From assembly GCA_025738555.1 (NCBI GenBank), contig JAOVFP010000001.1, positions 7,006,001-7,070,000 of the forward strand: a stretch of DNA of 64,000 nt, written 5' to 3'. A model generated the notes under the pieces. It saw only the letters and a list, made by a program, of their open reading frames with translations, searched no databases and was not told the DNA's origin. Source of the DNA: Cyathus striatus. Its lineage: Eukaryota; Basidiomycota; Agaricomycetes; Agaricales; Nidulariaceae. This document shows positions 56,998 to 64,000 of this stretch, one piece after another. A program made the position numbers and the translations under genes. Within the stretch, counting starts at the first letter, position 1. Each line of letters begins with the position of its first letter.

Positions 56998-58972
56998 CAT
57001 AAGTATCAGCCAATTATTTTCATTAAATGCCTAGGTTTTTCCCACATGTCACACATTTGTCACGCTTTAATGCATTTGTCATGTTTTGGAAGCATGTCAC
57101 ATGTTTCTATACTTTTCACAATCAATGAATCAGAGCATCCAGTGATGCCATATTAAACTCCCAGCCCATTGCATAGCAATGTAATTCAGGCTCTTGCATT
57201 GACAACTCTACATTGATGATTCAGCAATAGCCACATTTCTGAGGTGCAGCACATTTGTCATGTTTTTGAGATGCATGATGTGTTTTTCATACATGTTGTG
57301 TTTGTCAAGCACATTGCAACTTTTTTGCAAATGTCACACTTTCCAATCATATGAGATTTATCTGTCTCTACCACTATTGAAACCAGCACATAAGTGGAGT
57401 AAGTAAGTATCTAATGGTACAGAGTAAATTATAAATGCAGAGGAAACAATATGTACTTGTAGAATTGGAAGACTTAACATGGAAAACAACAATCAGAGTA
57501 TTGTGGAATTGTGGTAGTAATAAGAAAGTAGAATGAAAAATGCAGACTGTTTATGTAGTTGGAGTCTTAGTGCTATTGACAAAGCATGAGAAACTTGAAA
57601 ATGAGATGGTATGAGATGTTTTATAATCAGGTCTAGAGATGTAATGAAATGAAAAAGTAAAAACTATAATAGTTTGTCTGGATATGAGAGATAATGAAGT
57701 TATGAAAGAACTACACATGTATGACAAATGTTAAAGAATGGTGAACATATGTGATTCCACATCACATCAAATTCACATGTCTCAGCTATTAGATGGTTAT
57801 AATTCTTGTATCAACCACTGGTATTCTTATATCTTCAATAAGCACTATTGAGTCACATATATGATTACTCTATATGATTACATGACACTTCTACACTGTC
57901 ATATGTGTTTCACTCCTCTGACATATGTGATATTGCTCTTTTAGTATCAGTATCCATTCATACATATGAAAACCGCCTCCTGTACTTCTCTATGCTTTCT
58001 TGTGCAGCAGCCATTACTTGCTTTTCTATTCTTTGGTTTAATATTCATTATAGGCCTCTTTGCCTTTTCTTCTCTCTTGCCTAAAACAACTTACTATTAC
58101 TTCTCCATAGTCTTGTGCAGTATTGTTATTGACAGGATCTTTGAAAAGTATAGAAACATTTTCATTATAGACTTGTTGGAATTCCATCAACATGTTACAA
58201 TTATGACACACATGCAAGCATGATGTGCTTGAAATGTATGACACTCCTCAGAAATGTGACAAATGTGACATGTGATGCGCTTCCAAAGCATGACAAACAC
58301 ATTAAAGCGTGACAAATGTGTGATGCATGGGAAACGTAATATATGTGTAGCATGGGAAATATTTACAGTGCAAGAAATAGGTAATGTGCCAGATGTGCGA
58401 GAAATGTGTGACAAATGTGACGCACGTGAAAGCGTGACAAATGCGGGAAATGATGTGACAATTGTGACGCGCATGGATGCGTGACAAATGTAATGTGCAG
58501 GAAATATGTGGAAAGTGGGAATGATGTGGAACGCAGGAATGATGTGACAATTGTGAGATGTGCACATATGTGACAAGTGTAATGTGTGGGAAATATGTGA
58601 AATGTGGGAATGATGTGACAACTGTGACGCGTGTGACATATGTGATATTACCCAAAATTATATGCTATTGTAATATATAATGATTACTTATGATCACCTA
58701 TTAGTACTAGTAATAAGTGAATATGTACTTGAAACACCTAATGATCACATATGATCACCTGTAGATTCATTAGTACCAGTAGTCAGTGAATATCCACCTG
58801 AAACACTACTAAAACACTGAAAGATCACTTATGATCACTTATACATTTACTAGTAATCACACATTCTTTACTACATATATAATAGTGGGTGATCATAAAA
58901 AAAATCCCTAGCTTATATAATCACCATGATCATAAAACCTAGGCATTTAATGAAAATATTGGCTGACACCCC
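56998..58972. mobile_element. Foldback-type element FB3
   Basis: The left end CATAAGTATCAGCCAATTAT and the right-end complement GTGTCAGCCAATATTTTC are followed in both arms by ATTAAATGCCTAGGTTTT. This is the same terminal family as FB2. The right arm (58200-58965) has GTCACA-type units and then AATGATCACATATGATCACC units; the left arm has only a short GTCACA stretch to about 57120. The arms are therefore strongly unequal. The centre (57150-58190) has no recognised gene. No clean duplication was found. Confidence 0.7.
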
Positions 58973-59029
58973 TCATTTTTGTGGGCCATGTCCTTGCAGT
59001 TGTTGGCATCAGTGAGGGCATTGGGGCTT

Positions 59030-59205
59030 GTTCCCCCCTCACTATGTGTTCCCCCCCTCACTATACATCCCCCTGCCTCGCTATATGTTCTTCCCCCCTT
59101 CACTATACATTCTTCCCCCCTTGCTATATGTTCCCCCACCTTGCTATATGTTCCCCCCTTCTCTATATGTTCCCCCCCTTCACTATACATTCCCCCCCCT
59201 TGTGG
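59030..59205. repeat. CTATATGTTCCCCCC minisatellite
   Basis: About ten units of CACTATATGTTCCCCCCTT. See the related array at 56641-56990 on the other side of FB3. Confidence 0.65.
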
Positions 59206-59224
59206 AGAGATGAGATGTGTGGGA

Positions 59225-60380
59225 GAGGACACCTCCTCACCAGCTGGGCAGCATGGTGTTGTTGTCACAATGTAGAGGGGAAGATGGTGGCACACAGAGA
59301 CACAAGACCATTCTCACCAGCTGGGTGACATGGCATCACTGTGTTGTAATGCAGAGGCAAGGACGGGGTGCTGGGTGAGGTGGGACATGTGGGGCTGTCA
59401 TGACACAGAGGGGAGGAGGTGCTTGGTGACTGGGTGGCATGGCATCATTATGCTGTGGCACAGAGGGAGAAAGGGGGCACTGTGAGACATGGTGGGGATG
59501 AGACATGTGGGGAGATGAGACAGAAAACAGTGCACTTACCGACTAGTTGACAGGAGTCATCATTGTCACGATGCAGAGAGGAGAACAAGGGCACTAGGTG
59601 AGATGAGATGCAGTGCAGAGGGAGGACAGGGATGCTGGGAGAGATGAGACAGAGGACAGTGTCCTCACTGGCTGGGTGCCATGGCATCATTGTCACAACA
59701 CAGAAGTGAGGAAGGGGGCACTGTGAAATGGGGCACTGGGTGACATCATAGAGATGAGATGCACTGTGACAACAGCTGTCCTCACCAGCTGTGGGCCATG
59801 GTGTTGTTGTCAGAGGGGAGGATGGGGGTGCTGTGAGACATGGGTTCTGGGTGATGTTGCAGGGATGTGATGCATGGTGACAGTAGCTGTCCTCACTGGC
59901 TTGGGCACTGGGTGACATGGCATCATCATCATCATGACACAGAGGGAACAATGAAGGCACTGAGTGATGTGGCATCATTGTCATCATCACAACAAGAGTG
60001 AAGAATGGGGGTGCTGGGTGATGTGGTGGGGGTGAGGAGAGGACACTGTCTGGGTGATGTGTTGTGACACAGGGCACTGTGGAGGGGGCTGGGTGGTGTG
60101 TCATTGTCATTGTCACAGCAAGGGTGGGGACAGAGGCACTGGCTGACACAGTGGGAATAGACGTGTGGGTGGTGTCATGTCATTGTCATCATGATGAGGG
60201 GGGAGGGACAGGGCACTGGCCAATATGGTAGGGATAGACACATTGGTGGTGTGGTGTCATCATTGTCATGACGAGGGAGGGGATGGGGGTGCTGGCTGAC
60301 ATGGTGTGGATAAATGCATGGGGATCCAGTGCTGTCCCCACTGGCTGGGTGGCATGGTGTCATTGTGTCACAATGCAGAA
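59225..60380. repeat. Degenerate minisatellite with GGGTGACATGGCATCATTGTCA units
   Basis: About 17 units of 50-90 bases with the core CTGGGTGACATGGCATCATT, then GTCACRACACAGAGG and a GGGGCACT linker. Frames on the minus strand (59448-60149) result from this composition. CpG is nearly absent. Confidence 0.65.
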
Positions 60381-61168
60381 GGGATGATGGGAGTGCTGTG
60401 GCTGTTATTAGATTTTGTCCCTACCAACTCCACCATCATTGACCCACCTGTGATAGATCCCTTCATTGTTCTTATCACCCCTCTTCATCTCCCTCCACCA
60501 TATGCTGTCCTCCTACATCTCTTCTCCCTTACCTTACCTCCTCCATTGCTCCTTGTCCACCTCATGTGGTCCCAGTCACATTGTATGCCTTCAATGTCAC
60601 TAGTGATTGGGAAGAGGGGAGAGAGAGAAGGGGGAAGGGGAGAAAGAAGGGAGGAAGGGGGGCAAGGGGAGTGGAGGGGGGGTGGTGATGGATGGGGTGT
60701 GCAATGATGGGATGGTTGTAATGTCAGAAGATGCCATTGACCAAAATGGTCTGACAGACACATGCAGTTGTGTGGTCAACATATACACTGAGATATCAAC
60801 TTGAAATAATGCTCCTGTAGTGTAATGGTATACAGTATTAATTGCTTGAATGTGGTAACTCATGCTTATGTAATAATTATATGGTCAAGGGTTTGATTCA
60901 TGATAGTGCCACTTTCATTTTTAATAAAAGTAAGTAAGTACCATTACATGTACTACAGTCAAGGACAGTCAAAGTCAGCAAAAAAAATCAATAATTTTTT
61001 TTGACCTCAGACTTCTTCAGGAATGAAAGCTACCTAAAATAGCTTTCATTTGATACAATTTTCGTGATGATCCTACGAGCTGTTCCTTCTAAAAATAGGA
61101 ATTGATATTTTTTTTTCCAAAAAATTTGGTCAACTGTAAAAAAAACCATTAAATTCATGAAAAAGTGC
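60381..61168. other. No gene; purine tract and AT-rich flank
   Basis: 60605-60690 is a GGAAGGGGAGAAAG purine tract. 60960-61165 is AT-rich with A/T homopolymers. Apart from the tRNA-like segment at 60811 nothing is recognised. Confidence 0.4.
60811..60910 (+). ncRNA. tRNA-like (SINE-like) segment 3
   Basis: CCTGTAGTGTAATGGTA (A-box-like, 60814) and GGTTTGATTCA (B box with CpG changed to TG, 60890) lie about 70 bases apart. CATTTTTAATAAAAGTAAG follows. The spacing is longer than in a normal tRNA. Confidence 0.4.
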
Positions 61169-61176
61169 CAATAGAC

Positions 61177-62685
61177 GAGCTCTTTACACTTAGCCATGTG
61201 TTCTGTACGGATCCACGTGGAATCCATACGGAATTTTCGGAGTCCGTGCAGAATCTGCACAGATTTTTTTCATTTTGGCAGAGGTTTTTTTGGGTCTGTA
61301 CAGATTCCGCACAGATTCCGAAAATTCCGTACGGATTACGCAGAATTCCTCGGAATTCCACATTACAGACCTGAAAATTCTGTACAGATTCTGTACAGAA
61401 TCTGTACAGAATTTTATTATACTTATTTCCTTGCATGTGACACTCTGCATTAAGCATGACACTAGGTGTTGAGTGTGATACTAGGTGTTGAGTGTGACAC
61501 TATACATTAAATGTGACACTATAAGCGTGACACTAGGTGTTGAGTGTGACACTATACATTAAATGTGACACTATAAGCGTGACACTAGGTGTTGAGTGTG
61601 ACACTATACATTAAATGTGACACGATAAATGTGACACTAGGTGTTGAGTGTGACACTATACATTAAATGTGACACTATAAGCGTGACACTAGGTGTTGAG
61701 TGTGATACTAGGTGTTAAGTGTGATACTAGGTGTTAAGTGTGATACTATACATTAAATGTGACACTATAAGCGTGACACTAGGTGTTGAGTGTGACACTA
61801 TACATTAAATGTGACATGATAAATGTGACACTAGGTGTTGAGTGTGACACTATACATTAAATGTGACACTATAAGCGTGACACTAGGTGTTGAGTGTGAC
61901 TAAGCGTGACACTAAGTGTTGAGTGCGACTAAGCGTGACACTAAGCGTTGAGTGTGACACTAGGTGTTGAGTGTGATACTATGCATTGAGTGTAACTAAG
62001 CATGACACTAAGTGTTGAGTGTCACACTATACATTAAACATGACACTATGCATTAAGTGTGACACTAGGTGTTGAGTGTAACTAAGCGTGACACTAAGCA
62101 TTGAGTGTAGCTAAGTGTGACACTAAGTGTTGAGTGTCACACTATACATTAAACATGACACTATGCATTAAGTGTGACACTAGGTGTTGAGTGTGACTAA
62201 GCGTGACACTAAGTGTTGAGTGTGACACTAAGCATTGAGTGTGACACTAAACATTGAGTGTGACACTAAGCGTTGAGTGTGACTAAGCGTGACACTAAGT
62301 GTTGAGTGTGACACTATACATTAAACATGACACTATGCATTAAGTGTGACACTATACATTAAACATGACACTATACATTAAACATGACACTAAGTATTGA
62401 GTGTGACACTATACATTAAGCATAACACTATGCATTAAGTGTGATACTATACATTGAGAATGATACTATATATTGAGTGTATCATGGATTTTGTATAGTG
62501 TGACACTTTTCACCTAGGGTTACACTTGACATGTGTGACAAGGCAGCAATGCATAAATCCACACAGAATCAATGCAGAATATGTATGGAATCCATATAGA
62601 ATAATCACCTCTAATAATAATAATAGCTACTATATAAATTCTGTATGGTATCTATACAGACCTCTTGGGGGAGTGTAAATTACTG
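61177..62685. mobile_element. Element B, inverted partner of element A
   Basis: Left end GAGCTCTTTACACTTAGCC, right end complement of CAGTAATTTACACTCCCCC. The order is the complement of A: palindromic TTCCGTACGGATT segment (61200-61420), then TAGGTGTTGAGTGTGACAC units (61440-62470), then a 200-base unique end almost identical to A. A is about 180 bases longer, mainly by array length. The left flank CAATAGAC pairs with the left flank of A; the right flank GATTTCAT pairs with the right flank of A. Confidence 0.88.
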
Positions 62686-64000
62686 GATTTCATGCATCTG
62701 CTGCAGCATATATGGAATATTGGAACAACAGTTTTGGAAATGGAAAGGAAATAAGCCAAAGACAAGTCTGGGAGGCTTTTATACATGAATCAATATGCAT
62801 GGTTTCTGCAGGATCTGGTGTTAATTTTATTAGTCTTGATGGACTTTCAATTACTGCATTAACAGAAGAAGCATTTGCAAGATTGGGTGAAAATGGAAAA
62901 ATACATGCATCACATAATCACAGCTGCTTAGAGTGTACAGAGCCTTATAGAGAAACTCAAGACTCACTACCAAATGAGAGTGCAACAGTTAAAATGGTAG
63001 TAATTGATGGGATTGTTATGGGACCACAGGTAATGCACAACTAAAACTAAACAATATTATACTAATACATATTTTAAGCACTGTGCATATGACAATTGTT
63101 CCAATACTCTTGTAAACTATAGAGGAGGTGTATTTTGTGATGTTCACAACCAAGAATTTGGAGCAAGATGCTGTGTTTGTGACTGTCAAAATCAAAAGAT
63201 AGATAATACACAAGCTTGCAATGAGCACCAGGAAATGTGGCGTAAATATAATTTAGAACATAGTTCAGATTATTTAAATGGTGCATGAAGAATGCTTCGC
63301 AAACCAGCTGAAAATCCACCTTGGAATAAAAACCAAGGAAGACGTGCTCAGCAGCCTCATGATGAGTCAGATACCAATATTCCAAAGAAATCTCATTATT
63401 TTAGTGCCTCTTGCTATTATTGTGTAGAAACAATATGTGCTCCATGTGGTGCTGTAATTGCATGGACAAAGTTTGTGAAGTCTGAGTCAACAACCAATAT
63501 ACTTAAGTTCTTAGAAGATGTTTTTCCTGATGAAGAATTAAGGCCAGATTATATATGTATTGATAAGGCATGTAAACTTCTTCGAACAGCAGTTGCAAAT
63601 GGAAGTTGGGTAGATTGGTTTAAAAGTAGCTGCTTTATAGTAGATGGCTATCACTATACAAATCACTGCTCAGATGATTATCTTTGTAGAAAGTGGTGTA
63701 ATCCAGCACCACAAGATGGTTCTGCACCAAACCTTGTTTATATTGCACAAGACAGAAATGGTGAAAAATATCACAAATGAGCATTCAATACACAAGCCTG
63801 TGAACAACTAAATTCATGGCTTGGTGGGTTTGAATCTATAATGAAACGTATGACTCCAAGCAACTTTAATTGGTTCATACATTCTATGATCTTTTATCAT
63901 ACTCAAAAAGTAATAAAATGGCAGAACAGCCAAAACTTTAGTATTATTAGTGAAGATTTTGAACATGATGATGGTCTGTTGTAGAAGCATTGGAAGATGT
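62686..64000 (+). pseudogene. KDZ (CxC5/CxC6-type) transposase gene 1, C-terminal half
   Basis: Begins in codon FHASAAAYMEYWNN directly after element B and continues IHASHNHSCLECTEPYRETQ (cysteine cluster), KMVVIDGIVMGPQ, an intron from 63030 to 63078, then HCAYDNCSNTLVNYRGGVFC and CCVCDCQNQK. After TGA 63286 come YYCVETICAPCGAVIAWTKF, DYICIDKACKLLRTAV, FIVDGYHYTNHC and CRKWCNPAPQDGSAPN. After TGA 63778 comes AFNTQACEQLNSWLGGFES. Acidic residues in VIDG, VDGYHYTNH and ACEQLN are candidates for the DDE triad. Both TGAs stand where I expect CGA arginine. A TAG at 63981 may be the true end or a third lesion. The gene reaches the window edge. Confidence 0.8.

Larger units (their letters stand above)
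45988..61176. other. 15.2-kb inversion between elements A and B
   Basis: Target duplications are swapped: GTCTATTG left of A pairs with CAATAGAC left of B, and ATGAAATC right of A pairs with GATTTCAT right of B. Turning this interval around gives each element matched 8-base duplications and rejoins KDZ gene 1 at NGIYRFHASAAAYM. Inversion by recombination between the two inverted copies explains all four junctions. Confidence 0.9.

Noticed and set aside
59448..60149. 233-codon minus-strand frame
   Set aside because: Product of the degenerate minisatellite at 59225-60380; composition explains its openness.
44302..62685. One giant 18-kb element with A and B as its terminal inverted repeats
   Set aside because: The outer flanks (GTCTATTG and GATTTCAT) do not match each other, while each matches the inner flank of the partner element. 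Two separate insertions followed by inversion explain this better.

Overview
The window looks like nuclear DNA from a filamentous basidiomycete, most likely a mushroom-forming agaricomycete. The evidence is short GT-AG introns of about 45-70 bases and protein families I know from that group: CxC5/CxC6-type KDZ transposase proteins, Ulp1-like peptidase fragments, a BTB protein, an NB-ARC/TPR receptor and an rve-type integrase. No bacterial operon, rRNA gene or CRISPR array is present. No species can be named from the sequence alone. Most of the window is transposable elements, often nested, together with their decayed remains. All family assignments are from memory and were not searched.

Layout, left to right. 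1-1540 holds a gene fragment with leucine-rich-repeat character. 1541-5357 is a foldback-type element with long, nearly identical inverted arms made of tandem repeats. 5360-7000 holds short repeats. 7000-11010 is a dispersed repeat split by a second foldback element (7978-10575) that carries an 18-base satellite. 11010-17790 holds old repeats and a 1.4-kb inverted-repeat element (15583-17012). 17794-20981 is a cluster of three inverted-repeat elements. 20982-27271 is the best-preserved element: about 115-base terminal inverted repeats, a 6-base target duplication, and three spliced genes (integrase, BTB protein, and a serine-rich protein with a SUMO-interaction-like motif). 28168-30375 and 38488-39494 are dispersed repeat copies. 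34319-37116 is an NB-ARC protein with nine near-identical 42-residue TPR units and one internal stop. 39497-41142 is a Ulp1-like peptidase remnant split by a miniature LTR retrotransposon.

The right third (42159-64000) is a nest of elements sharing terminal TTTACACT motifs and 8-base target duplications. Two inverted copies, A (44302-45987) and B (61177-62685), carry swapped target duplications. This shows that the 15-kb interval between them has been inverted, which split one KDZ transposase gene into a minus-strand N-terminal half (45988-48606) and a plus-strand C-terminal half (62686 onward). A second KDZ copy (50881-56065) is broken by nested elements E and F and by the end of another element, G.

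Two processes run through the whole window. The first is C-to-T decay: 13 of the 15 internal stops I located in the DDE, KDZ, Ulp1 and NB-ARC genes are TGA, mostly at positions where the family or a sister repeat suggests arginine CGA. The second is subterminal arrays of a GTCAC-type motif in otherwise unrelated elements. The integrase element shows neither: it has no internal stops and only two single-base homopolymer frameshifts, so it is probably the youngest or most intact mobile unit here.
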